Positions 36,246-44,640 of a DNA stretch of 64,000 bases are shown here, piece by piece (position 1 is the first letter of the stretch; every line of letters begins with the position of its first letter). Source of the stretch: Akkermansiaceae bacterium. GTDB taxonomy: Bacteria; Verrucomicrobiota; Verrucomicrobiia; Verrucomicrobiales; Akkermansiaceae. Location: positions 1-64,000 of the forward strand of contig JAGYIT010000007.1 of assembly GCA_018402445.1 (NCBI GenBank), written 5' to 3'. The position numbers and the translations under genes are program-made. Below the pieces are notes generated by a model. It did not search any database, was not told the origin of the DNA, and worked only from the letters and a program-made list of their open reading frames with translations.

Positions 36246-38065
36246 CCACTGGAGCAAAGCGACCACCATGCCCGCCAAAAAGAAAGCCACCGCCAAACCC
36301 AAGGAGATCGCCAACCTCTCCCACCCGCAGGCCACGCGGAAAAACATCCCCTCCGCCGAGATGCAGCAGGTCATCGGGGATGACATCAAGGCTCCCGTCC
36401 CCGTCACCTACGCCCGCAACGCCCCGCCCATGTCCCCGGAAACGGAAGACCGCAACGCCGATCTCGATCCCCAGCTCATCTGGCGCGGGAAAACCACCGC
36501 CGCGCTCGAAGTCCCCGCCCCGCCGCTCTTCATCCAGGAAAAAGTCCATCCCAAGGCGCTCATCGACGATCTCCTGCGCCAGTCCAAGGCCCGCGCCAAG
36601 GAATCCGCCGTCTCCTCCGGCGAGGACACGCCCGATCTCTTCGCGGATTTCAACGGCCTCCCCAAGGACGCGAAATCCACCGACTTCTACCGCCACGACG
36701 GCCACTGGCAGAACCGCATGATCCTCGGCGATTCCCTCCAGGTCATGGCCTCCCTCGCCGAGCGCGAAGGCCTGCGCGGGAAAGTCCAGTGCATCTACTT
36801 CGATCCCCCCTACGGTATCAAGTTCAACTCCAACTTCCAGTGGTCCACCACCTCCCGCGACGTCAAGGACGGCAACAAGGATCACATCACCCGCGAACCC
36901 GAGCAGGTCAAAGCCTTCCGCGACACCTGGCGCGACGGCATCCACTCCTACCTCACCTACCTCCGCGACCGGCTCACCGCCGCCCGCGACCTCCTCACCG
37001 ACTCCGGCTCCATCTTCGTCCAGATCGGCGATGAAAATGTCCATCGCGTCCGGGCGGTCATGGATGAGATTTTCGGGGAAGACAACTTCATGGTCGAAAT
37101 TGTCTTTGCGAAAACAACGTCATCGACCAGCTCTGACTTGTCAGGCGTATTTGATGTCATTCTTTGGTTCACCAAGGATAAGCCACGCGCAAAGTATAGA
37201 AATCTGTTTCTCCGCAAGATTCCGGGAGGTGCCGGTGGCATAGGCTACACCTGTACGCACGGAAAAAGGTGAAGTGATTGCCGCCAAGAAATTTGAAGGT
37301 TCGGACGGCGAATTAAGAATGCCCGACGGAGGCTCTCTCGTTTTCCTGATTCCATTAGATCCCAAAGTCCCGGATCTCGTTTTGATGTTCAATATTGCGG
37401 AAAGACTTTCAGACCAGAACCAAACTACTGGAAGACCGCACCAAGAAAAATTTCCACGGTTGCTTCGTGCAGATCGAATTTACGGAACGACTGGCAACCT
37501 GTCTTACTTGCGCCGCTATGACGATTTCCCGGTTTATCCGATGTCCAATCTTTGGGTAGATACTGTGGGGCAGAACCAATTCGGCGGGGACAAGATCTAT
37601 GTTGTCCAAACCGGATTGAACGTCGTCCAGCGCTGCCTCCTCATGGCCACCGACCCCGGCGATCTCGTTCTCGATCCGACCTGCGGTTCCGGCACCACGG
37701 CGACGGTGGCCGAGCAATGGGGCCGCCGCTGGATCACGATCGACACCTCCCGCGTCGCCCTCGCCTTGGCCCGCGCCCGGATCATGGGCGCGCGTTATCC
37801 CTACTACCTGCTGGCGGATTCCCGGGAAGGCCAGCTCAAGGAAGCGGAGATCACTCGCACCGCCCCGCGCACGGAACCCGTCCACGGCCACATGGCCCAC
37901 GGCTTCGTCTATGAACGCGTCCCCCACATCACCCTCAAATCCATCGCCAACAACGCCGAGATCGACGTCATCTGGGAAGACCACCAAACCCGCCTCGAAC
38001 CCTTGCGCGAGAAACTGAACGCCGCGCTCGGCACGAACTGGCAGGAATGGGAAATCCCAAGAGAT

Positions 38066-38155
38066 TTGACCACAGAGATCACAAAGAACACAGAGCTTGG
38101 GAAAAAACTCTCTTCGGATCCCTCTCTGTGTTCTCTGTGCACTCCGTGGTTAAAA
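38066..38155. repeat. Dispersed inverted-repeat element inside the methyltransferase
   Basis: TTGACCACAGAG…AACACAGAG at the left and CTCTCTGTG…CTCCGTGGTTAAA at the right mirror each other. Its length, 90 bp, keeps the reading frame and adds about 30 residues (LTTEITKNTELGKKLSSDPS and on) between two conserved protein segments. Confidence 0.8.
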
Positions 38156-38529
38156 GATTGGTGGGAACATAGGATCGCCCGCCAAAAGGAGATCGACGCC
38201 TCCATTTCCGCCAAGGCCGAGTCCGAATACCTCTACGACAAGCCCTACCAGGACACCAAGAAAGTCCGCGTCGCCGGCCCTTTCACCATGGAGTCCGTCT
38301 CCCCGCACCGTTTCCTCTCCGTGGATGAGAACGACGAGGTGGTGGATGGCTGGAAACTGAGCAGCGGCTCCAGCCCCTACGACAAGCAGCAGGACTTCGC
38401 CACCCTGATGCTGGAGAACCTGAAAACCGCCGGAGTCCAGCAGGCGCACAAGGAAAACCGCCTCACCTTCAGCTCCGTCACCGCCTTTCCCGGCACCAAG
38501 ATGATCTGCGGCGAAGGCCGCTACACGGA

Positions 38530-38551
38530 GGGGGACTCTCCAGAGTCCCCC
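38530..38551. repeat. Perfect 22-bp palindrome inside the methyltransferase
   Basis: GGGGGACTCT, a CC loop, then AGAGTCCCCC. Translated as part of TEGDSPESPVKRAG, which separates family-conserved segments. Confidence 0.85.
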
Positions 38552-39238
38552 GTCAAGCGCGCCGGGATCTACATCGGCCCGGAGTTCGGCACCGTCTCCC
38601 GCCCGGATCTCGTCGAGGCCGCCCGCGAGGCGGGGGATCTCGGCTTCGATGTCCTCATCGCCTGCGCCTTCAACTACGACGCCCATTCCTCCGAGTTCGA
38701 GAAATTGGGAAGAATCCCCGTCCTCAAAGCCCGCATGAACGCGGATCTCCACATGGCCTACGATCTCAAGAACACCGGCAAAGGCAACCTCTTCGTCATC
38801 TTCGGCGAGCCGGACATCGAGCTGAAAACCATCGGCGACCACATCACCGTCCGCATCCGCGGCGTGGATGTCTTCAAGCCCCAGACCGGCGAGGTCGTCT
38901 CCAGCGGCCCGGAAGGCATCGCCTGCTGGTTCGTCGATACGGATTACAATGAGGAATCCTTCTTCGTCCGCCACGCCTACTTCCTCGGCCAGAACGATCC
39001 CTACAAATCCCTCAAAACCACCCTGAAAGCGGAGATCGACGCCGAAGCCTGGGAATCCCTCAACCGCGACACCTCCCGCCCCTTCCCCAAACCGACCTCC
39101 GGCCGCATCGCCGTAAAAGTCATCAACCACCTGGGGGACGAGGTGATGAAGGTGTTTTCCGTGTGAGAAATTTTAAAAACATCTGGCGCGCCGGGTATCA
39201 CATGATACTTTGGACGCGTCGCACGGCAATGCCAACCC

Positions 39239-39673
39239 ATGCCACGACCGAAAAACAACTCCAGTCATGAGCCAAGCGATAAGGAGATTTGCCGCAAGAT
39301 CGACGAAGCGATCATCGCCATCGACTCGCCGGACAGCACTCCACAGGTTATCGATGAACGGCACACGAAGCTCGCCTACCGCTTTCTCGGCTGCTCGGAT
39401 CCGGAGTCGCTCTTCGACTGGGTGGCCACATTCCTTCATGAAATCAAATCCATCGGCCCCATCGATTGTTTTGCCGGGACGGCTGGAAGATACGTCCAGC
39501 GCTGCGACCATCCCGGTTACAATGACCTTTTCCTCTACCCTTACGCTTTCGAATCCCCGAGTCTTGGCGAAACCGTTTATCTGAAATTCGGAATCCGAAA
39601 ATCCGAAACTGACGGCACACTGACTTTTACCTACATGCACCTAGACTGCCATGAGAACCGACCAAGAAGATAG
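39239..39673 (+). CDS. Putative toxin of a toxin-antitoxin-chaperone module
   Basis: A 144-residue soluble protein: SDKEICRKIDEAIIAIDSP, YRFLGCSDPESLFDWVATFL, then TAGRYVQRCDHPGYNDLFLY and GETVYLKFGIRKSETDGTLT with HLDCH at the end. I do not recognise a named toxin family with confidence; the YLKF...F.H C-terminal strand pattern and the order before an MqsA-like antitoxin and a SecB-like gene suggest an MqsR-like or RelE-fold mRNA interferase. It overlaps the antitoxin gene by 23 bp, so the two are translationally coupled. Confidence 0.6.
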   Translation: MPRPKNNSSHEPSDKEICRKIDEAIIAIDSPDSTPQVIDERHTKLAYRFLGCSDPESLFDWVATFLHEIKSIGPIDCFAGTAGRYVQRCDHPGYNDLFLYPYAFESPSLGETVYLKFGIRKSETDGTLTFTYMHLDCHENRPRR

Positions 39674-40262
39674 AATCCCACCCATGCGCCGGAAGCACCG
39701 GGAGTACAAACCAACGAAGAACTGCCTGGGCTGCGACCGACCGGACACCTTCGGCGTAACCATGCGCCCGACGGTCAAGGAGGTCCAAGGCGAAGAGTTC
39801 ACCTTCGATACGGAAAAATATCACTGCACCGCCTGCGAGGCGGAGTGGCTCTCTCCGGCTCAGATGTTTTCCGCGGTCCGGCAGGCCGTTACCTTTTATC
39901 TGAAAAAACACGGCATGCTCACCGGCGAGGACTGCGAGCAACGCCGCAGGAAGCTCGGCTGGACCCAGCAGGATCTCGTGGATGCTTCCGGCGTGAGCAT
40001 CGCTACGATCAAGCGGCTGGAAAGCGGCGTGCATATCCTGACTAGCGCGCACAACGACGCTACAGAACGAGCACTGGAGCTAGGCGAGCACAATCTATCC
40101 ATGAAGCAGGCTGCGGTGATCGAGTGGGCGATCCGGCAATGCGTTTGGGAAGGAATGGCATACTACGAGGAGGCCATTGCCGAGCACTCCGTCGAAGCAA
40201 GGTTTCTGGATTCCCAATCCTCGCACGGCATCGTGGATCAACCCGAACCACTCTGCGCCTGA
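39651..40262 (+). CDS. MqsA-like antitoxin (zinc domain plus HTH)
   Basis: A 203-residue protein with two CxxC pairs, Cys25/Cys28 (NCLGC) and Cys59/Cys62 (HCTAC), forming an N-terminal zinc domain, and an Xre-type helix-turn-helix (LGWTQQDLVDASGVSIATIK) at about residues 105-128. This is the domain order of MqsA, which binds the toxin through the zinc domain and represses its own operon. The C-terminal 70 residues extend beyond MqsA and could be the chaperone-addiction region of TAC antitoxins. An ATG at 39684 is an alternative start. Confidence 0.8.
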   Translation: MRTDQEDRIPPMRRKHREYKPTKNCLGCDRPDTFGVTMRPTVKEVQGEEFTFDTEKYHCTACEAEWLSPAQMFSAVRQAVTFYLKKHGMLTGEDCEQRRRKLGWTQQDLVDASGVSIATIKRLESGVHILTSAHNDATERALELGEHNLSMKQAAVIEWAIRQCVWEGMAYYEEAIAEHSVEARFLDSQSSHGIVDQPEPLCA

Positions 40263-40717
40263 TGTTAAGCGCCATCCAAGTCATCCGTCATGGTTTCCGC
40301 GTCTTCAAATTGGAAGCTCATGAGAACTATTCCGCCGAGAGCCACTTCGTTTCCCACTACGCTGTGGAAGCGGAGCGCCGGAAGGGCGAAGACGAAGCGA
40401 ATCTCTGGGATGTCACCCTGAATTACCGCTTCGGAACCAAAGAAGGCCAGCCGAAAGGCCGCTACGAAGGCGAGATCATCGTAGAGGGAGTGTTTTCCAT
40501 CCGTCCTGATTTCCCGGAGGAGAAAAAGGAAAGCCTCGCCCGCATGAACGGCGGCGCGGTTCTGCTCGGAGCCGTTCGTGAAGCGGTTCTCAACCAAACC
40601 ATTCGCTGCATCAACGGTCCGGTGGAACTTCCGCTGGTCGATGCGCGCTCTTTCCTCCCGGAGGAAGAAAGGGTGAAGCCCCTGCTCCCGGAAAAGAAGG
40701 CAGGAACAGCAAATTGA
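40262..40717 (+). CDS. SecB-like chaperone of the TA module
   Basis: A 151-residue protein with SecB-like features: an N-terminal strand region (SAIQVIRHGFRVFKLEAHEN), YRFGTKEGQPKGRYEGEIIVEGVFSI, then MNGGAVLLGAVREAVLNQT and GPVELPLVDARSFL, corresponding to SecB's G.F...G.F and the LR..V...T.R......L.P..F pattern. In TAC systems a dedicated SecB-like protein stabilises the antitoxin. ATG overlaps the antitoxin stop (TGATG). Confidence 0.75.
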   Translation: MLSAIQVIRHGFRVFKLEAHENYSAESHFVSHYAVEAERRKGEDEANLWDVTLNYRFGTKEGQPKGRYEGEIIVEGVFSIRPDFPEEKKESLARMNGGAVLLGAVREAVLNQTIRCINGPVELPLVDARSFLPEEERVKPLLPEKKAGTAN

Positions 40718-40720
40718 AGG

Positions 40721-40783
40721 AGTTTACCCCAGTTTATCAAAAAAACATAAACCAGGATAAACTCCCTATACTTCCCCTCATTC
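40721..40783. promoter_or_regulatory. Operator/promoter before the RelE-UvrD gene
   Basis: AGTTTATC (40731-40738) and GATAAACT (40756-40763) form a perfect inverted repeat with an extra half site (AGTTTACC) at 40721. TATACT (40767-40772) would be a -10 box, leaving only about 5 nt of leader before the ATG at 40784. Confidence 0.6.
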
Positions 40784-42832
40784 ATGAATTTCCTCCTCGC
40801 GGACACCTTTGCGGACAGCCTGACTCGCCTGACCACACAGGAACAGAAGTCAGTGAAGACCTCGGTGTTCGATCTCCAGATGGATCCCTCCCATCCGGGC
40901 TTGCAGATGCACCGGCTGGAAAACGCGAAAGACCCTGATTTCTGGTCGGCACGCGTCAGCCGGGATATCCGCCTGATCCTCCACCGTTCCGGCCAGAGCC
41001 TGTTGGTTTGTTACGTAGGCCACCACGACGCGGCCTACGCCTGGGCGGAAAAGCGGAAACTCTCCACCCACCCGAAAACCGGTGCGCTCCAGATCGTCGA
41101 GATCCGCGAACTGGTTCAGGAAATCCCCGTCTATGTGCAGGCGGAGATCGAGTTGCCCGCCGAGCCGCCGCTTTTCGCAGGCATCAGCGAGGAGGTCTTG
41201 CTTTCCTACGGCGTCCCGCCCGAGTGGCTGGATGATGTCCGCAAAGCCACGGAATCGACCTTGCTGGATCTCGCCGGACATCTGCCGCAGGAAGCGGCCG
41301 AGGCCTTGCTGGAACTCGCCACGGGCAATGAACCGCAGATCAGCAAACCCACGGAAACCACCGATGGCATCACCCACCCCGATGCGCAGCGCCGTTTCCG
41401 CCTGATCAAGGACGAGAAGGAACTGGAGCTTGCCCTCGAATACCCTTGGGAGAAATGGACGGTATATCTCCATCCCTCCCAGCGCGCCTATGCGGAGAAA
41501 TCCTACAACGGTCCCGCCCGCATCACCGGCTCGGCCGGCACCGGGAAAACCATCGTCGCCCTGCATCGCGCTGCGAAACTGCTCCGCGAAAATCCCGGCT
41601 CCCGTGTACTGCTGACCACCTTTTCCCCCGCGCTCGCCTCTTTGCTGGAATTGAAACTCGGGCGCTTGCTCGGCAAAAACTCGGAGCTGCTTTCCCGCAT
41701 CGACGTGAAGGCACTAGATGAATTGGCCGCCGAAGCTTTCGAGGCGAAATATCCCGAGGTGGAATTCGCGGAATACGACCGCATCGCCTCCCTGATCCGC
41801 CATACCTCGGACAATACGGACGGCCATTCCTTTTCAGAAAATTTCCTCATCAGCGAGTGGAAGCACGTCGTCGATGCATGGCAGATCGCCACGCTAGACG
41901 CTTACCTCAACGTCCCGCGCACCGGTCGCAAAACCCGCCTCGGCGCGAAACAACGCGAGCCTCTCTGGGAAATCATGGCCGCTGTGAAACGGGCTATGGC
42001 GGAGCGGAATCTTACAACGACCGCCGGCATGTACGCGTCATTAACCGCAGATCCGGTCAAATCCTACGACTTCGCCATCGTCGATGAAGCGCAGGATCTC
42101 AGCGTCCCGCAGTTGCGATTCCTCGCCGCGCTCACCGCAGGCAAGCCGGATGGGCTGTTCCTGGCCGGAGACATCGGCCAGCGGATTTTCCAGCATCCTT
42201 TCTCATGGAAAGACCTCGGCCTTGATGTTCGTGGCCGCTCACACACTCTCCGCGTCAACTACCGCACCTCACATGCCATCCGCAAACAGGCGGACAAACT
42301 GCTGCCCGAGGAAATACGCGACCTGGAAGGCGAAACGGAATCACGGAAGGGCACGGTTTCGCTCTTCAACGGCCCGGATCCTGAAGTGAAAATCCACGGT
42401 TCCAAAGATGCCGAAATCGATTTCGTGTCCGACCTGATTTTGGAAAGAATCGGTAGCGGTTTCCTGGAAGGGGAAATCGGCATCTTCGTTCGCAGCGAAG
42501 CCCAGCTTCCGCGCGCAAGAGCCGCTTTGAAAAAGGCCGGTGTCCAATGGGCGGAACTGGAGCGCACCCGCGCACCGGAGCCGAATCGCGTAGCCCTTTC
42601 GACCATGCATCTAGCCAAAGGCCTCGAATTCCGCGCCGTCATCATCATGGCCTGTGATGATGAAATCATCCCGCTGCAAGAACGCGTGGAATCCATCACC
42701 GACGAAGCCGATCTGGAGGAGGTTTACACCACAGAGCGCCACCTACTCTACGTCGCCTGCACCCGTGCCCGTGAGAGCCTGACGATTACCGCAACATCTC
42801 CGGAATCCGAGTTTCTAGCGGATCTGTCCTGA
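40784..42832 (+). CDS. RelE-like domain fused to a UvrD/Rep-type helicase
   Basis: A 682-residue protein. Residues 1-95 look like a RelE/ParE toxin fold (LADTFADSLTRLTTQEQKSV, then FWSARVSRDIRLILHRSGQS and LLVCYVGHHDAAYAWAEKRK). After a linker, an SF1A helicase begins: Walker A GSAGTGKTIVALHRAA (about 249), LLTTFSPALASLL, Walker B DFAIVDEAQDLSVPQ (about 430), LRVNYRTSHAIR and STMHLAKGLEFRAVII, ending with LLYVACTRARESLTI. The toxin fold keeps the basic and aromatic strand residues. Such fusions occur next to restriction systems; a defence role is my inference. It starts 66 bp after the SecB-like gene. Confidence 0.85.
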   Translation: MNFLLADTFADSLTRLTTQEQKSVKTSVFDLQMDPSHPGLQMHRLENAKDPDFWSARVSRDIRLILHRSGQSLLVCYVGHHDAAYAWAEKRKLSTHPKTGALQIVEIRELVQEIPVYVQAEIELPAEPPLFAGISEEVLLSYGVPPEWLDDVRKATESTLLDLAGHLPQEAAEALLELATGNEPQISKPTETTDGITHPDAQRRFRLIKDEKELELALEYPWEKWTVYLHPSQRAYAEKSYNGPARITGSAGTGKTIVALHRAAKLLRENPGSRVLLTTFSPALASLLELKLGRLLGKNSELLSRIDVKALDELAAEAFEAKYPEVEFAEYDRIASLIRHTSDNTDGHSFSENFLISEWKHVVDAWQIATLDAYLNVPRTGRKTRLGAKQREPLWEIMAAVKRAMAERNLTTTAGMYASLTADPVKSYDFAIVDEAQDLSVPQLRFLAALTAGKPDGLFLAGDIGQRIFQHPFSWKDLGLDVRGRSHTLRVNYRTSHAIRKQADKLLPEEIRDLEGETESRKGTVSLFNGPDPEVKIHGSKDAEIDFVSDLILERIGSGFLEGEIGIFVRSEAQLPRARAALKKAGVQWAELERTRAPEPNRVALSTMHLAKGLEFRAVIIMACDDEIIPLQERVESITDEADLEEVYTTERHLLYVACTRARESLTITATSPESEFLADLS

Positions 42833-42840
42833 CGCCTTAG

Positions 42841-42918
42841 TTCCTTTATCACGAGGGCATGGAAAAACGCATCAAGGAGAGGCTGGAGTTCTGGCGATCC
42901 CAGCGGGGAGAATCCTGA
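42841..42918 (+). pseudogene. Relic of a rarA 3' end
   Basis: In one frame this reads FLYHEGMEKRIKERLEFWRS then QRGES and stop, matching the last residues of rarA (YYHPGEQGMEKRIKERLEFW). Thirty-nine of these bases match rarA with two substitutions. No other rarA sequence stands before it; the preceding codon is a stop. Confidence 0.8.
42856..42894 (+). repeat. Right copy of the rarA 3'-end direct repeat
   Basis: Partner of 31594-31632 with 37 of 39 bases identical, differing at GAGCGG/GAGAGG and GGAATT/GGAGTT. It marks the right edge of the island. Confidence 0.75.
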
Positions 42919-42960
42919 TTGCGCCTTGACCAAAGAAGCCTCCAAAGCCAGTTTGTTCGC

Positions 42961-43209
42961 ATGAAAGTCGCCAAAAAGTCGCCCAAAAATCTCCGCCGGA
43001 CGCTGACTTTGAACGAGGCTTCCATCAAGCTCATCGAAAAGCTCCGCGGCGACAAACCGAAGTCCGTTTTCATCGGTGAGCTTCTGGATGCGGAGGCGCG
43101 GAAACGCGAGAGGACGGCATTCTACGCCGCCGCCGCTGCCGCCTACACGCCGCAAGTGGCAAAGGAAACACTCGCCCTGAACGCACAATTTCCCATTTCC
43201 GAGGCATGA
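42961..43209 (+). CDS. Antitoxin-like protein
   Basis: An 82-residue basic protein, KKSPKNLRRTLTLNEASIKL with a ribbon-helix-helix-like beginning, then IGELLDAEARKRERTAFYAA and an Ala-rich end, similar in layout to CcdA-type antitoxins. The stop overlaps the toxin start (ATGA), the classic TA coupling. Confidence 0.7.
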   Translation: MKVAKKSPKNLRRTLTLNEASIKLIEKLRGDKPKSVFIGELLDAEARKRERTAFYAAAAAAYTPQVAKETLALNAQFPISEA

Positions 43210-43499
43210 GATTGCCTCTCTACTGCTCCACGGCGAAGGGAACCGAGCCCAACCTCGTCGGGTTGCAACATCCGGCTTTGTCTTCACTGCCCACCCAGCT
43301 TGTCTGTCCGTTGCGTTCGGATGTTTCTCTCACACCAATCAGGAAAAAAATCCGCATCTCTGGCCAAGAGTATGTTGTCGCATGCGATCTGATCCGCCCC
43401 ATCAACCGGAAAACTCTGCGCCCCATGGGAGAACTCGACCCGGAAACTTCCGCCCATATCATCGCGACCTTCCAACTCATGCTTGCACAGGAGGATTAA
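43206..43499 (+). CDS. CcdB/PemK-like toxin
   Basis: A 97-residue protein: LVCPLRSDVSLTPIRKKIRI, GQEYVVACDLIRPINRKTLR and PMGELDPETSAHIIATFQLM, a barrel-like strand pattern with a C-terminal helix as in CcdB/PemK toxins (gyrase or mRNA targets). The order antitoxin-toxin and the 4-bp overlap support this. Confidence 0.7.
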   Translation: MRLPLYCSTAKGTEPNLVGLQHPALSSLPTQLVCPLRSDVSLTPIRKKIRISGQEYVVACDLIRPINRKTLRPMGELDPETSAHIIATFQLMLAQED

Positions 43500-43568
43500 A
43501 CCTATGCACCCCAAGGAACGGCGCGATCAATGGTGCTGGCCCGAGGAAGAAATACAACCGTCATCCCC

Positions 43569-44636
43569 ATGAAAACCGTGAATGCCCCGCCTCCCCTTTT
43601 CTCCATCCCGCGCTTGCTTTTCTCGGCCGCCGTGTTGCTTTTTTTTCCGATGACAAGCCATGCGCAGGAAAACGAGCCGAAGCCCCGCACCGCGCTGATC
43701 TATGATGACATTTTCCTCGAACACGACACCGGCCCCGGCTTCCCCGAAAGCGCGGACCGGCTGCGCATGATGACAAAGCACCTCAAGGCACATCCGGTTT
43801 CCGAGCGGCTGTTGTGGATGGGCCCGGACGAGAAGATCGACCCGATGCCGTGGATCCTCGAAATGCACGAGGAGGATTACGTGAAGGAACTGAAGCGCGC
43901 TTGCGAGGCCGCCGAGGGTGTCACTCGCCTCGGCGCGGACAACCCGATCTCGCCACGCACCTACGACGTCGCCGTGAAAGCCGTGGCCGCTTCCCTGACG
44001 GCGGTGGATGCGGTGATGGCGGGGCGCGTGAACAATGCCTTCGCCGCCGTGCGCCCGCCGGGACATCACGCGATGCCGGATCGCGCGAAGGGCTTCTGCT
44101 TTTTCGGCAACGCCGCGATCGCCGCCCGCTACGCGCAAAATCACCACAAGCTGGAGCGCGTGATGATCGTCGATTGGGACGTGCACCACGGCGATGGCAC
44201 GCAGGAAATGTTCCTTAAAGATCCTACCGTGTTCTTTTTCTCCACCCACCAATACCCTTTCTATCCCGGGCCCAGCGGCTCGCCGGACATCATCGGGGAT
44301 GGCGCGGGCAAGGGCTTTAACCTGAACGCGCCGCTCGCTCCCGGCGGCGGCGACGAGGCGGTGCTCAAGGTTTTCAGGACGACGCTGACCGAGGCCTTCC
44401 GGAAATTCAAACCGCAGTTCCTCATCATTTCCGCCGGCTTCGACGCCCACGAGGCCGACCCGCTCGGCGCGCTCGGATGGTCGAGCGATTGTTACGCCGA
44501 ACTCACGCAAATCCTCCGCGCCCTCTGCCGCGAGCAAGGCCACGAACGCATCGTTTCCCTGCTCGAAGGCGGCTACAGCGAACGCGGCATCACGGAGGGC
44601 GTGCGCCGCCACATCGAGGCGCTTGAAAAACCCTAA
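43569..44636 (+). CDS. Exported histone deacetylase-family protein
   Basis: A 355-residue HDAC/acetylpolyamine hydrolase-like protein with a signal peptide (LLFSAAVLLFFPMTSHAQE). The zinc site is intact: RPPGHHAMPDRAKGFCFFGN, VDWDVHHGDGTQEMF, SAGFDAHEADPLG and LLEGGYSERG. Bacterial relatives are mostly cytoplasmic; an exported version points to a different, extracytoplasmic acetyl substrate. The next gene, a PHP phosphatase, follows after 4 bp, so the two are probably one transcript. Confidence 0.85.
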   Translation: MKTVNAPPPLFSIPRLLFSAAVLLFFPMTSHAQENEPKPRTALIYDDIFLEHDTGPGFPESADRLRMMTKHLKAHPVSERLLWMGPDEKIDPMPWILEMHEEDYVKELKRACEAAEGVTRLGADNPISPRTYDVAVKAVAASLTAVDAVMAGRVNNAFAAVRPPGHHAMPDRAKGFCFFGNAAIAARYAQNHHKLERVMIVDWDVHHGDGTQEMFLKDPTVFFFSTHQYPFYPGPSGSPDIIGDGAGKGFNLNAPLAPGGGDEAVLKVFRTTLTEAFRKFKPQFLIISAGFDAHEADPLGALGWSSDCYAELTQILRALCREQGHERIVSLLEGGYSERGITEGVRRHIEALEKP

Positions 44637-44640
44637 CCAC

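Larger units (their letters stand above)
36268..39166 (+). pseudogene. Type III-like site-specific DNA methyltransferase (Mod), frameshifted
   Basis: A roughly 966-residue N6-adenine/N4-cytosine methyltransferase. The catalytic motif DPPYGIKFNSNFQW is near residue 177, before the SAM-binding DPTCGSGTTATVAEQWGRRW at about 37675, the order of beta-class enzymes. Frame 1 holds to GGIGYT (about 37247), the next frame covers TEKGEVIAAKKFEGS to about 37343, frame 1 returns for SQSPGSRFDVQYCGKTFRPE and NYWKTAP to about 37443, and the other frame then runs to the stop. An element of the ACCGCAGAG family (38066-38155) and a 22-bp palindrome (38530-38551) are translated in-frame. It should protect DNA from the Res subunit. 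Confidence 0.85.

Noticed and set aside
37274..37440. Separate start for the second methyltransferase frame (GTG at 37274)
   Set aside because: Family sequence preceding and following shows one gene with frame breaks; there is no RBS and the catalytic DPPY motif is upstream.
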